From: Blasia pusilla
Lineage: Eukaryota > Marchantiophyta > Marchantiopsida > Blasiales
Reading direction: 5' to 3'
DNA: 64,000 nt
Assembly (NCBI GenBank): GCA_050084515.1
Contig: CM114275.1
Span: forward strand, 15,562,001-15,626,000
Position 1 is the first letter of the stretch. The number at the start of each line of letters is the position of its first letter. The notes under the pieces were generated by a model, which was not told the origin of the DNA, did not search any database, and was given only the letters and a program-made list of their open reading frames with translations. The position numbers were made by a program, and so were the translations under genes. Below, piece by piece: positions 11,119-22,999 of this stretch.

Positions 11119-11439
11119 GCTCATATCGATATCTCTAACGACTAAAAATTTCTAAACATCTCAAACTTATCTCTAAACAATGCCTTTGTAAAGATGTCAG
11201 CAATTTGCTATATGCACAAGATCAATTTCTCTGACAAGCACTTTCTCTCTAATAAAATGATAATGCACTTCAACATGCTTTGTACGAGCATGAAACACAG
11301 GGTTATTAGCAAGCTTGATGCTACTAATGTTGTCTGTATGTATTACACTAGGTCTTAAGTTACTAACACCAATCTCAACAAGTAATCAATGAAGCCACAC
11401 CGCCTCACATGCTGTATTGGTTGCTCCTCTGTACTCAAC

Positions 11440-12295
11440 CTCTATTGAAGATAAAACAACTATAGGTTGCTTCTTTGAAGCCCAACTTGTTGTACCATTT
11501 CTTCAATACTCCCAATAATCAAGAGATCGTTAACATACAACAAAATAAGAACCGTATGATCTTGTCCTCTCAAGACATATAACGAGGAGTCAGAATCACA
11601 TACCCTAAAACCCAACTCTTGTAGGACTAAGCTCTTGGAACTTGTTTGAGGTCGTATAGAGCTTTCTTCAACCTACATACGCAAAATGGAAACTTGGGAT
11701 GCTCATATCCAAGTGGTTGACTCATATATACCTCCTTGTATAGATCTCCATTCAAGAATGCATTCTTGACGTCCATGTGATGTAATTTCTACTTCTTACT
11801 TACTATAACTGCAACCATTGTTCTTGTAGTCGCCATCTTTGCAACAGGGCTAAATGTTTCCTCATAATCGATGCCATATTGTTGTGCATAGCCCTTAACC
11901 ACCAATCTTGCTTTGTATTTGTTAATTGTACCATCTTGATTGCGCTTGATTTTGTTAAACCATTTGCAACCAATAGCTTCCTTACCGGAAGGTTTATCAA
12001 CCAACTCCCATGTATGTTGATGTCTTAATGCAGCAAGCTCTTCCTCCATAGCTTCAATCCATTTGACTTTACTTGTAGCTTCTTCAAAACAACTTGGCTC
12101 CTCTTCTTGAAGGGTAGTCATTATATATGCATGATGTGTCGCAAAGAAACCTTTATTTATGAATCTATGAACATGATGTGTGACTCTACTTGATCTTCGA
12201 AGTTGTTGTTCAGAGGTAGATGCCTCTAACACCTTACTCGAGTTCTCACTAGTGTCAATAGAGTGAATACGTACTCTCCCCGTCCATGGACTCAC
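11440..12295 (-). pseudogene. Copia 1 reverse transcriptase (broken)
   Basis: The open stretch 12295-11789 shows WIEAMEEELAAL, CKWFNKIKRNQDGTINKYKARLV and GIDYEETFSPVAK, the classic copia RT start. Past 11789 it continues out of frame with [18 protein letters not shown] and ALYDLKQ. A YVND-like remnant near 11540 lies next to a deletion that removes the RT end and most of RNase H. Confidence 0.88.
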
Positions 12296-12364
12296 ATATT
12301 TAATTGATGAATCTAGGACCTCTCCTAATCATACACTAGTACTAAGGGAATTTGAAGACAATGT

Positions 12365-13330
12365 CTATTGATTTACAATCATATTCTCTCCCTCAACAGA
12401 CGAGTTTATAGGTAGAATAGGCTTAGATGGAGCATACCATGACTTTAGCTCATCAAAGATAACATTGCGACTAATAATAAGCTGCCTAGAGGATGGAATG
12501 TAACACTTATACCTCTTAGTTCCTTCAATGTAGCCAATGAATATACATCTTTTAGATTTGGGGTCTAATTTTTTACGTCTTTCAAAAGGAACATGAGCAT
12601 AACAAATACAACCAAATACTTTTAAGAAAGAAAAATCAGGTTTACTTCCTGTGAAGACTTCCAATGGAGTATTATCATGAACCTTAGGCATGAACCTTAG
12701 GCATGTTCTTCTCATTCAACATAGCTCGTGCCGATTCAGCAATATATCGATTCTTCCTCTCAACCACTCCATTTTGTAGTGGAGTGTAACGGCAAGTCAC
12801 TTGACGTTGGATGCCATTCTGACGCAAATAGTCATCAAACTATGTTGAAAGATACTCTCCTCCTCCATCACAACGTAATTTCGGAATGTGTTCTCCAGTC
12901 TGCTTCTCTACTAGAACTATGAATGTTTGGAACATTGAGAATACCTCTGACTTGGCTTTTAGAAAGTATATTCATATATAGCTAGAGAAGTCATCAATAA
13001 ATGAAACAAAGTATTGGCAACCACTAAGGCTATGTTGTGATGTTGTCCACACATCACTCTGGATCAACTCCAATATCTTGAGTGCTCTTCTACCTTGCTT
13101 TGGAAAAGGAAATCTAGCTTATTTTCCAAATTGGCAAGCAGGACATACCTCTAACATAGCAAGAGTCACTAATTTAGGGAGTCATATTATTGTATTAGAT
13201 GATGAAAGACTCTGTAATCTTTGAAGATTCATATATCCAATTCTTTTATGCCACATATTTAGATCTGTGACTTGTTGGCCGATTTGACCATACATTGTTG
13301 TTTGAATCTCTGGCATAAAAACATCTAATT
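12365..13330 (-). pseudogene. Copia 1 integrase (broken)
   Basis: Pieces visible in changing frames are WHKRIGYMNLQRLQSL (zinc-binding region, about 13200-13255), CQFGK (about 13130), DDFSSY, RCDGGGEYLS (catalytic Asp) and PLQNGVVERKNR (catalytic Glu, about 12750-12790). The open C-terminal part 12715-12365 has TPLEVFTGSKPDFSFLKVFG and KRCIFIGY, typical of the region before RT. Confidence 0.85.
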
Positions 13331-13407
13331 TGAACATTTAGCCAGATCTAGTTCCTTTGGCTATCGATTATTTCAATGAAACAACCATCTGCGTTAAACT
13401 TCACTTG

Positions 13408-13698
13408 CTAACCCTGTTCTACTATTTGTCCTACAGAGATCCGGTTTCTTGCAATAGTAGGAACAAAGAGAATATTTCCAAGAGCACAAAGACCATCTGA
13501 TGCTATTGGAACTCTACCGGTATGCGTGATATGATGTTCGGTGTCATCTCTTGCGAGCACAATTGTAGGATCTTTCACCGGATCCATACTACTGAACCAT
13601 TTAGCTTGTGAGTTCATGTGATTTGATGCATCATAGTCAAAGTACCAATCTGCTGTTGAGTCTTTCACCATTGCTCCCATATCATGAGTTATGACCAA
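13408..13698 (-). pseudogene. Copia 1 protease and pre-integrase segment
   Basis: WYFDYDASNHM stands where copia proteases have the Asp-Ser-Gly triad, so Ser-Gly has changed to Tyr-Asp and the catalytic motif is lost. It is followed by the usual GNILFVPTIARNRISVGQ segment. Confidence 0.85.
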
Positions 13699-13829
13699 AA
13701 GATGCTCCGTTTGTGAATGTTATTGTTCTTGGTAGTGCCCTTGGTGTTGTTGCTCACATAGTTTTGTTGTTGTAAGGCTTCTCTCCTCATATCGTCCTTC
13801 TTCTTGAAATAAAACTTTGCATAGTGATC

Positions 13830-14570
13830 CTTTATCCTTTAGTAATTGCAAGATCCAGGGATCCTCTGCTGCTGACCTCGACCCCAACGGTTTCCACCTT
13901 CACCACCTTGTGATTGTGTCTGGTACTGGTTCGTAGTTGATTGAGTGATATTATATTGAGTGCCTGTTCCTCCATATGCTTGATATCCACCACGACCCCT
14001 GCCTCTTTTTGATCCTTAACCTGCAAATAGAGCACTCTCTTGTAGACTAGACAAGCTACCGCTGCCTACTAGGCGCATCTCTTCACTGATTAACAATGGG
14101 ACTAACTCTTGAAAACTTGGATACTTCTCTCTCATAGAGATAGAGGCCTCAAAGGACTTGTAATCCTTTGGAAGGCCTTAAAGATAGAACAAAATCAGAT
14201 CATGATCTTCTACTGTCACTCCAATGCTATTCAAGTGATCAACAATATGTTTGATATTCCAAATATAATTATTGATGCTCTACGATCCTTTCCTCACTTC
14301 GTTCAATTGTTATTTTAGTTGAAACTTTTTGGCCTTTATAGATATCTTGAATAACTTTTCTAATGCATCCCAAGCCTCCTTCGGAATATCAACATCTTGA
14401 ATGTGACCTATCATTGACGAACTGATCTTTATTGAAATAAAGTGGATTACTTGTCTTGCCCGTTTATTCCAGGCGTAAATATTCAAGTCTATTGAGTCAC
14501 CTTTTGGCTTTGCCTCATCACCTGTGATAAGCTCCCATAGTTCTTGATCCATGAGAAATTGTTTCATGCG
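13830..14570 (-). pseudogene. Copia 1 gag
   Basis: The segment MKQFLMDQELWELI...WNKRARQVIHFISIKISSSMIGHI...EAWDALEKLF (14567-14310) is a copia Gag of UBN2 type. Downstream, a Gly/Arg/Gln-rich region and a broken zinc knuckle (CNY, stop, RIKDHYAKF) near 13850 follow in other frames. Confidence 0.82.
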
Positions 14571-15145
14571 AAACTTCCAGACATATTATAATTCTCCTTA
14601 TCTAGCTTCTCGCCATTGATTGCTGTTGAAGAATACTCCATGACCAACGATTTCACTCACAAAAATATAATTTCATGCTCTCCACTACTCCAATTAAAGC
14701 ATAAATCACTCCTAGACAAAAATTGACCTCAAATTTGCCAAAATTGATCAACTGTATGAAAGAACTAGTCGAAATTGGCCTGTAGAGAGCAAACTGCATA
14801 ACTTTTCTTCACTAATTGCACTTTCCTTCATTAAAATTGCTAGTGCAGCAGCTCATAATGTCAAAATCGAATGATTTTGGATGCATTGGAAAGCTCTCTA
14901 TGAGCTCTACAAGACAGCTAGAACTAGCCTCCGGAATTTTTCTAGCCGTTGTGGACCCAGATAGCTAAATCGATTGGGAAAACCCTAAAAAACGCCTCAA
15001 AAGTTGTATCACTGTCAAAGCTCCACTTGAAATCTGCACCCATTGAGCTCTAAACAAAATTTCCTTCTCCCAAATTGAAATTTTGCCTTCTCTTGCCTCT
15101 CTTCTCTCCTCAAACAACAAGAATTTGAAGTGATGTTCTCTTAGC

Positions 15146-15157
15146 GCTCTAATACCA
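15146..15157 (-). other. Primer binding site of copia 1 (initiator tRNA-Met)
   Basis: On the element strand it reads TGGTATTAGAGC, directly after the 5' LTR. It differs by one base from the plant initiator tRNA-Met complement TGGTATCAGAGC, which copia 2 has intact. Confidence 0.9.
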
Positions 15158-15470
15158 TGTGGAAAACTGCTAAAGAAGCATAACTAGTGGGAAATAACTC
15201 TCACACTCACACATCACCATGGAGAAAAAAATTTGCAATGAGAGAAATGAGTGAAGGTTAGTCCTCTTCTCAATTATATTGGGTATGTACAAGAAATCCT
15301 AACCCTAACCTTAACCATAATCTCGAGTTAGACTAACTATGATTAAATAACCCTAATTAAGATAATCGCGCTTAAATGACTAACAAAGATTAAGCTTTCC
15401 TACTTTGTGTGAGTGCCAAATCCAACAGTTCAGGTGTTTCATGAGTTTGACTGTGACTCAATCTTGAATA
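15158..15470 (-). repeat. 5' LTR of copia 1
   Basis: It is the partner of 10807-11107, with many substitutions and a small insertion containing CCTAACCCTAACC, which suggests an old insertion. It is bounded by the primer site on one side and GCGGC on the other. Confidence 0.85.
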
Positions 15471-15714
15471 GCGGCTAGGTACTTATTGGATGTCCATTAG
15501 ACAATTGGAACCTCCGAGCATTCAAACGCCATTTGAGGTTCCTAAACCAACCAAAAAGTCTGTTCCAAGTCTTCAAAGAGTTGCCTCTATTGTAAACTAC
15601 GAAACTAGGAAGGTTAAGCTTGATGAAAGGCCCAGTCGAGATCTCGGCAAGTTAGAACGTTGATTGACCGAGACCCGACTAATGTGAGTGTGTGTTTGGG
15701 TGTAGATCACGTTT

Positions 15715-16890
15715 TGTCACGACTTTTAGGATAGATTGGCGAGATCTAGTAGAGCACCTTTGGAGATACTAAAGGACAGTCTCAAGAGGTCGAGGATGAC
15801 CTACTGAGGCCATGGGTAACGTGAGAGAGCAGGTTTCCCCTCATTTGGAGCCATATAGAGAAACTTGCTATTTCGAGTAAGTTTCTATTTGGTATATAGT
15901 TGAATTTCCACTTTGGGAAGTGGCCCTTGACACGTTACAGCAGGTCAAGAGCCAAGGAGGTGACGTGCAAGCATAGGTTACCAAGGAGAGAGCTTGGGAG
16001 AGGGAAGGGGATATACCTCCAAGAGAGAGAGTTTGAGAGCTCATTCTATCTTTGTTGAATCTCTTGGCATGAGGTGGTGGAGTTATGGTCCTCCTTTCCT
16101 TGCGAGTGTAACCCAAGCCTCTCATTAGAAGAATGTGTTTGGTTTGATATTGAGAGAGACATGTGAGAGTGCACCATGGAGAGCTTGGTGTGAGATGTGA
16201 TGTGAGATCTACTTTATTTTACAAAGAGAGAATGAGAGGGTGAGAGCGATTCAATGGAGGAGCTCGCTGGTTACTCGCTGTTGGTGCAGGTTTGGGACCG
16301 TGTTCCCCGTTCAACGGCTCATGGGAGTGCTCATCGGAGCAAGCGCTACTTGTTTTGTTGTTTTCCATTGCCAATTTTTTATGTGGAAGAGTGGCGTGCG
16401 GAAGCGTTGCCGAAATTTCTTTAGAGATGAAGTTTGGGGGTGGATTTCTCCATGCTAGTGCTCTTGGGAGCACCAAGTAGCTTGTGGAAGAAATTAGCGC
16501 GGAAGCGCTATCGAATATGTCCTCAAAGTGCATATTTGAAGGGCTCCATGATAATTCTCGTCTGGTGTTTTGCGAAAGTCCATTGAAAAAAATTTAGACA
16601 TTGTCGTAGATCTCAAAGCTCTTCATGTTGTGGAAGAAACGGTGCACAATTCTAAGCTATGAGCAAAAACTTATGGTCGATCTTGCAAAACTGCCATTGC
16701 TAGGCAATTTTTAGGGTAAAATTGTTCAAACCTTCAACTAGCCGCCGCGCCGGCGGCCGCCGTCGCCATCAACAATCTACCATCACTGTCAATGGTCCGT
16801 GGTTTTCTAGTGCCGCTTAGAGCCACGTTTGGCCATTGTCCGCCGTTGTTGGACGATCTTCCACGACGACCGTTGATTCTCTGACGTGTT
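15715..16890 (+). repeat. LTR of gypsy C (inner edge approximate)
   Basis: It is homologous in reverse to 24789-23000. Compared with D it lacks several hundred bases after GATTCTCTGAC. It contains GA-rich stretches and the block GTCAAGAGCCAAGGAGGTGACGTGC shared with 26.36, 44.45 and 58.81 kb. Confidence 0.75.
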
Positions 16891-17234
16891 CTGTTTACCA
16901 AGCACGTGTGGGATTTTGGGAGTTGGGTAGTTTATTTGGTATGTTGGGTTTGTGCGGATGCTAAGAGCATCGTTGATGTAGGTGGATTAGGAAACATAGA
17001 CTTGTGTGAGATGACCAAAGTTTAGGGTAGGTTGTCGATGAGACGATAGCCTAATGATTTGCGCACCACGCAACTTGTTGCCGGACGTCACACGTTTTGG
17101 GGAGAGGGAGTGTATACTGAGTGCCGCATGGTTGATTTGAGAGATTGGGGGGTACACACAAGGGTGAGAGTGATTGCGCAAGAGGGGCACAAGGGTCATC
17201 ACGACGTCCTTTCGGGACTTTGAGACGCGAGGTG

Positions 17235-18860
17235 GTGGACTTGAGAGTAGCTCTAGAGGTTTTACACGGAGTGGCGTGAGGTTTCGAGGGTTTCCACGTG
17301 AGGGACCGCCTCGACCTCCTTATATATCATCTTTAGACTAGGGGGAGAGTGTAAGGAGTGTGTTAGTGCATCACCACACACAGTTAGTGGTCCTACCCCT
17401 TGGGAGTATGAGATGGACGACGGGGGTAGAGGACCGAGTAGGTTTTTGGGTGTTATAGGCACTATAGAGTTACATGACTTCATTGCGGAGTTTAGGAGTT
17501 GGTATGACTCACAACGGGGAGGGAACTCTAGAGAGTTCAACCCATTTACAACATGGAATGGTATGTTCCAACACCTAGAGGGGACACCCATGGACGATTA
17601 TCATGAGTTCTGCCATAGATATGCCTAAGAGATTGAGGCCTAGCAACTCTACTATGACCCACACTATGTGTCAAGGACGGAGCCGTTCCCAGATGAAGAG
17701 GAGGGGTAACTTGCACTCGAGTAGTTGCACCGTCCAGTCGGGTTCGTCCCAGGTTCAACCTCGTGGTTGAGTTCTTTGCTGAGTTGCGGACGTGCTACTA
17801 AGGGGTACAGACAGAGAAGTTGTGGAACATCCATGACTTCTAGAGGCGCTCAGGTGAGAGTTTGCGTGAGGCCTACAATCGCTTACGTCGGTTGATTAAC
17901 GTCACTTACGGGGTGATAGAGGCTCAGACTATCCAATCATGGTACGCGATGCTGGAGCGAACCCTGCGGATATGGGTGCGAGAGGGGTGCTTCTTATGAA
18001 CACCTCCCCTACATTGAGAGATTTTTTAGGACCGCCAAGAGCATTGAGCACAACATGGAGGATGAGAGCGTAGCCACCATGGGTTCTGGGCGAGAGCAGT
18101 CACGATTGTCTACACTACCAGTGCAGCAACGTGGATTCTGAGATAGGTCGATTGTGGCATCACGAGCTTAGGGAGGATACTGGGAGGCCGTGCCACAGAG
18201 ACCTGGCACCTTCATATGCGGCTCAGCAGCATCCGCCTACAATTATTTGTCGGGCATGTGGTGGAGCTCATCATCAACGCAATTGCACATGTTAGGATCG
18301 TGGACGCGTGGCTCAGCATGGAGGAGGAGATGGTACTGCACCAGGAGATTATTAGTGTGACTATTATCAAAGGTACGGTCACACATGCGCCAAGTGTTTC
18401 AGCTTACATCCTTAGTTATGTACGGACTGAGGGTCGGAGAGGGCACCAGAGCGAGTTGCCAATCTGGGTGGGCCTAGAGGTCATGCACTAGGTGATCCCA
18501 CTAGGGGACGAGGAGCTCGAGTTGTCCGAGAGGGTAGTGGAGGTGCCCGTGGAGGAGGTAGAGTTCCACCACCTAGACACGTCAAGGGAGAGGCCAAGCT
18601 TGAGGCTGGAATGGATGCTCAGATATAGGAGCTACAGCATAAGATTGCGGTTATGGCATTGAGGTTACCCGATGCCGGATCCGTGGCATCGACGTCTTAT
18701 GGAGTAGCGAGCGATATGGAGGATCCTGGTTGGATGTGCGGGGTTGCCCTGATGGAGGCCGCCGCAGTTGTTACGCTTGGAGCAGCCGCAGAGTTGGATC
18801 CACAGTGAGGGGAAACTTGGAAACGGACCAGGCTTCCTCAATCTTTCACATTGTCCGAGG
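17235..18860 (+). pseudogene. gag of gypsy C (many stops)
   Basis: The open stretch 17413-17628 has RFLGVIGTIELHDFIAEFRSWYDSQ and FQHLEGTPMDDYHEF, close to D and E. Later pieces are CRACGGAHHQRNC (about 18250), HPRCLGIPRG-like and IAVMALRLPDAGSVAS (about 18650). Stops occur throughout. Confidence 0.8.
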
Positions 18861-19279
18861 CGAAGAGGACCCCATCGATGGGTCCTGATCAGAGTTCTCG
18901 GAGAGTTGGTGATGTTGTTGGTGTGTAGGTACGGAGGGCGATGGGAGAAGCGAGTGCAAAGACTCCTATTGCTGATGCTTAGGAGGAGCATATGTCAAGC
19001 ACGTTGTTGGGGGCGGCCATTGTTGTGTACCGCGCTTCTTTATTTTCTGGTTCCAATGTTATGACGTTGGGAGGTATGCCCGCCGAGGTTTTTTGGCTGG
19101 TCGCACGCCATGTGAGCATGGAGTTGGTGTTATTGCGTCACACTCAAGGGTGATTGTAGAGGAGGTGATGGACCTGCCCTTGGAGCCTATGCTCGGGCCG
19201 TCCACGTCAGATTCGTGGCAGTCTGCGGCTGCTAGGATGGCAGAGATGCCTGCTAGACCCGCGATAGAGCGTGCCATGG

Positions 19280-19775
19280 CTTCTCCTGGTGTTGTATTAC
19301 TAGATAACCGGAGGAAGGTCTTCGAGTTGGTGAGTCCAAGAGGTAGAGTTTTTAGTCCGCATCGTGTCCTGTTGGATTCCGGAGCGCAACCCCTGATGTT
19401 GGGCAAAGCATCATTTAGAGGATTGGGTTTTACAAGAGCCGATGTGGAGCGTTGTCCATTCCGCATACAGACATCCTTGGGTGGAGCGAGAACCACATAG
19501 TATATCACCCGACGGGAGATCGTGGTCCGGATTCACCCGGGACATCGTACAGATGAGTCCGTGGTACGAGCCAAGGTAATAGTGACCAAGGCAGAGTCCT
19601 ACGACATCTTGGTTGGTGGAGCAATGTTGTACCCAATGGGTTTTTCCTGGATTACTAGGAGGAGTCAGCGTCCTACGAGGATGGCATCTCAATGATGGAC
19701 GATTTTTTTTATTACCCATTCGATTCACATATGGAGTGATCGAGCGACGTCCAGGAGCGATGGCGACTTTAGCAT
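19280..19775 (+). pseudogene. Protease of gypsy C
   Basis: VLLDSGAQPLMLGKASFRGLG is intact within the open stretch 19093-19500, followed by a stop (TAG) where the relatives have TTQYIT, then YDILVGGAMLYPMGF. It ends at the C/D junction. Confidence 0.85.
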
Positions 19776-19789
19776 AGCAGCACTCCGGG

Positions 19790-20485
19790 CTACCTAGGGT
19801 TCCTCTGACCCGTCACACTCTCGTGCAAACATCTTGCTCCACGCGGTCTACACAGGCTCAGGGCTAAGCGTCGAAGCTCCTCAGTCGAGCCCCAAAGCGG
19901 TACCTCTCCTCCACGGACTGATGCGGCTCCCATGACACTCCTCTCCATAGAAATTTCAGGAACGGGAGTATCCTCTGCATGGAAATGTCCCTCAATCAAA
20001 TCAAAAGGCCAATTGATGGCACTGCTAAATGCTGCTAAGATCGCCATCTCTCCTATCCGTCGCTCAATCACTGCACATGTGAATCGAACGGGTAATAAGC
20101 TAAGGCGCCCATCACTTGACTGCCATCCTGGTCTGTAGGATGCTGACTCCTCCCAGTAATCTAGGGAAAACCCCATTGGATATAACACTGCTTCACCAAC
20201 CAACACGTCGTATGACTCTACATCAGTCCCTATCGTCTTGGCTCGCACCACAGACACGTATGTAGGATGTCCGGGGCGAATCCTCACCATGACCTCATAT
20301 TGGGTGATATACTGTGTGGTACTTGCTCCACCCAAGGATGTCTCTATCCGAAATGGACCACGCTCCACATCGGCTCTCGTCAAGCCCAATCCTCTGAATG
20401 ATGCTTTCCCCAACATCAGTGGTTGTGCTCCTGAATCCAACAAGACGCATTGCGGACTAAAAGCTCTACCTCTTTGACTCACCAA
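19790..20485 (-). pseudogene. Protease and linker of gypsy D
   Basis: An open stretch of 231 codons has VLLDSGAQPLMLGKASFRGLGLTRADVERGPFR, TQYITQYEVMVRI, YDVLVGEAVLYPMGF and then the linker that precedes DNMT in E (MERSVMGAAS, LWGSTEELRRLA). The active-site Asp-Ser-Gly is intact. The open frame is the longest protease version in the window. Confidence 0.85.
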
Positions 20486-20649
20486 CTAGAAGACCTCTCC
20501 CCAATTATCCAACAATGCAACACCAGGAGAAGCCATGGCGCGCTCTATCACTGGTCTAGCCAGCATCTCCGCCATCCTAGGAGCTGCAGCCTACCATGAA
20601 TCTGACGTGGATGGCCCAAGCATCCACTCCAAGGGCAAGTCCATCAACT

Positions 20650-22640
20650 CCTCTACAATCACCTCTCAACGTGATGCATGCACTCTAACTCCATGCTCAC
20701 ATAGCGTAGCGGCCAGCCAAAAAACCTCGACAAGTGTATCTCCCAACGGCATAATATCAAAAGTAGTAAACAACAGAACACGGTACACCATCGTGGCCGC
20801 CCCCAACATCGTACTCGATACATGCTCCTCTTGAGCATCAGCAATAGGAGTCATTGCACTCGCTTCTCCCATCGCCCTCTGTGTCGCACAGTAATAACAT
20901 CACCAACTCCTCAGGAACTCTAATCATGACCCATCTATGGGGTCCTCATCGCCTTAGACAACATGAAAGACTGAGGTAGCCTGGTATGTTTCCAGGCTTC
21001 CCCTTACTGTGGATCCAACTCTACGGCTGCTCCACGCGTCCCAACTGCGGCGGCCTCCATTTGGGCAACCCCGCACATCCAACCAGGATCCTCCATATCT
21101 CATGTTGCTCCGTAAGATATCGATGCCAGGGATCCGCCATCGGGTAACCTCAATGCCATAGCGGCAATCTGCTCCTGTAGCTGCTGTATCTGAGCAACCA
21201 TCCCAACCTCACCCTCGACATCTACCTCGACGTGTCTAGGTGGTGGGACTCTACCTCCTCCACGGGCAGCTCCACCACCCTGTCGGGCAACTCCAGCTCC
21301 TTGTCTCCCAACGGGACCACATGGTGCATGATCTCTAGGCCCACCCGGACCGGCTACTCGCTCTGGTGCCCTTTTTGGCCCTCAGTCCGGAGTAACTCAT
21401 GGTGTAAACTGAAACACCTGGCGCGTGTATGACCATACCTCTGACACTAGTCACACTGATAACCTCTTGGTGCAACATCATCTCCTCCTCCATGCTGAGG
21501 CATACGTCCATGACCCTAACGAATGCAATCACCCGGATGATGGGCTCCACCACATGACCAACAAGTAATCGTAGGCGGCTACTGTTGAGCCGCATATGAA
21601 GGCGCACATCTCTGTGGCACGGCCTCTTGGTATCCTCCTTGAGCTCGTGGTGCCACAATCGATCTATCTCGAAGTCCACGTTGCTGCACTGGTGGTGCAG
21701 ACAATTGTGACTGATCTCGCCTAGAACCCATGGTGGCTACGCTCTCCTCCGTCATGTTGCGCTCAATGTTCTTGGTGGTCCTAAAAACATCTCTCAACGT
21801 AGGGGAGGTGTTCATAAGAACCATCCCCTCCCGCACCCGTGTCCGCAGGGTCTGGTTCAGCATCGGGTACCATGATAGGATAGCCTGAGCCTTTGTCATC
21901 CCTTGAGTGATGTTGCTCAATCGGTGCAAGCGAGTGTAAGCCTCACATAAACTCTAACCCGGGCGCCTTTGGAAGTCATGGATGCTCCGTAACTTCTCCG
22001 TCCGTACCCCCTGGTAGCTCGCCCTAAACTCAGCGAAGAACTCAACCACCAGATTGAACCTGGGATGAGCCCGACTAGACAATGCAACTGCTCCAGTGCG
22101 AGTAACCCCTCCTAAAACATCACTAGTGGAAGAAGAAGTAGCCTCTCCTGACTCCTCCTCCTCATCTGGGAACGGCTCCATCCATGACATATAGTGTGGG
22201 TCATAGTAGAGTCGCCATGCCTTAATCTCCTGGGCATATCTGTGGGAAAACTCATGGTAATCATCCATGGGCGCCCCCTCTAAATGTTGGAACATATCAT
22301 TCCATGCTGTAAACCGGTTGAACTCTCTAGAGTTCCTAGCCCGCTGTGAGTCACACCAACTCCTAAACTCCGCAATGAAGTCGTGTAGCTCTATAGTGCC
22401 TACAGTACCCAAAAACCTACGTGGTTCTCTATCGTGGTCGTCCATCTCGTATGCCCAACTGGTAGGACCACTCAATGTGTATAGTGGATAACTAACACAC
22501 TCCTCTACACGCTCGTTCTTGTCTGAAGACGATACAAAAGGAGATCGAGGTGGTCTCTCACGTGGAGACCCTCGAAACCTTGCACCACTCCAGGTAAACC
22601 CTCCAGAGCTACTCTTAGATCCACTACCTCGCCTCTCAAA
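20650..22640 (-). pseudogene. gag of gypsy D
   Basis: The open stretch 22475-21954 (173 codons) has MDDHDREPRRFLGTVGTIELHDFIAEFRSWCDSQ, FQHLEGAPMDDYHEFSHRYAQEI and SYQGVRTEKLRSIHDFQRRPG. A second stretch, 21929-21579, covers the IERNMTEESVATMGSRR region. The knuckle region near 21430-21560 and the Arg/Gly-rich tail follow in other frames. Confidence 0.83.
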
Positions 22641-22999
22641 ATCCTGAAGGGACGCCGTGATGGCCCTTGTGCCCCTCTCACACGATCAATCTCAATCTCG
22701 CGAGTAATCCCTCAATCACTCAAACTAAACATGCGGCACTCAATCTACACTCTCTCACTAAGACGTGTGTTGTGTGGCAACAAGCGGCGTCGTTCGGCAA
22801 TCAATTGATCTATCAGCTCATCGACAAACCATCCTCACCTCTGGACATCCCATATAGGTCTATGTCCCCTAAAACCATACATCATTGATGCTCTTAGCAT
22901 CAGCATGAAACCCAATATCCCAAATAACTTCCCAATATCCGAAAATCCCTCATACGTACAGGGTAAGAGACTAGAATGGGTACCTTGACAATAATACCC

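Larger units (their letters stand above)
10807..15470 (-). mobile_element. Ty1/copia LTR retrotransposon 1 (decayed)
   Basis: It is complete in outline: LTRs at 10807-11107 and 15158-15470, a primer site complementary to initiator tRNA-Met beside the 5' LTR, a polypurine tract beside the 3' LTR, and between them gag, protease, integrase and RT in copia order. Flanking 5-mers GTGGC (10802-10806) and GCGGC (15471-15475) fit a target-site duplication with one later change. Many stops, a changed protease active site and a large deletion in RT show that it is dead. Confidence 0.9.
15715..19775 (+). mobile_element. Gypsy copy C, 3'-truncated: LTR, gag, protease
   Basis: The LTR starts TGTCACGACTTTTAGG at 15715. 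Gag begins near 17240 (GSRGFTRSGVRFRG-like) and protease near 19290. Homology ends at about 19773 within the protease-DNMT linker, where it meets copy D head-on. It carries many in-frame stops and deletions (for example inside gag at about 17705). It is the same family as D and E. Confidence 0.85.

Noticed and set aside
15297-15325. Telomere-like CCTAACCCTAACC
   Set aside because: It is a two-to-three unit stretch within a copia LTR, also hinted at in copia 2 (39658); not a telomeric array.
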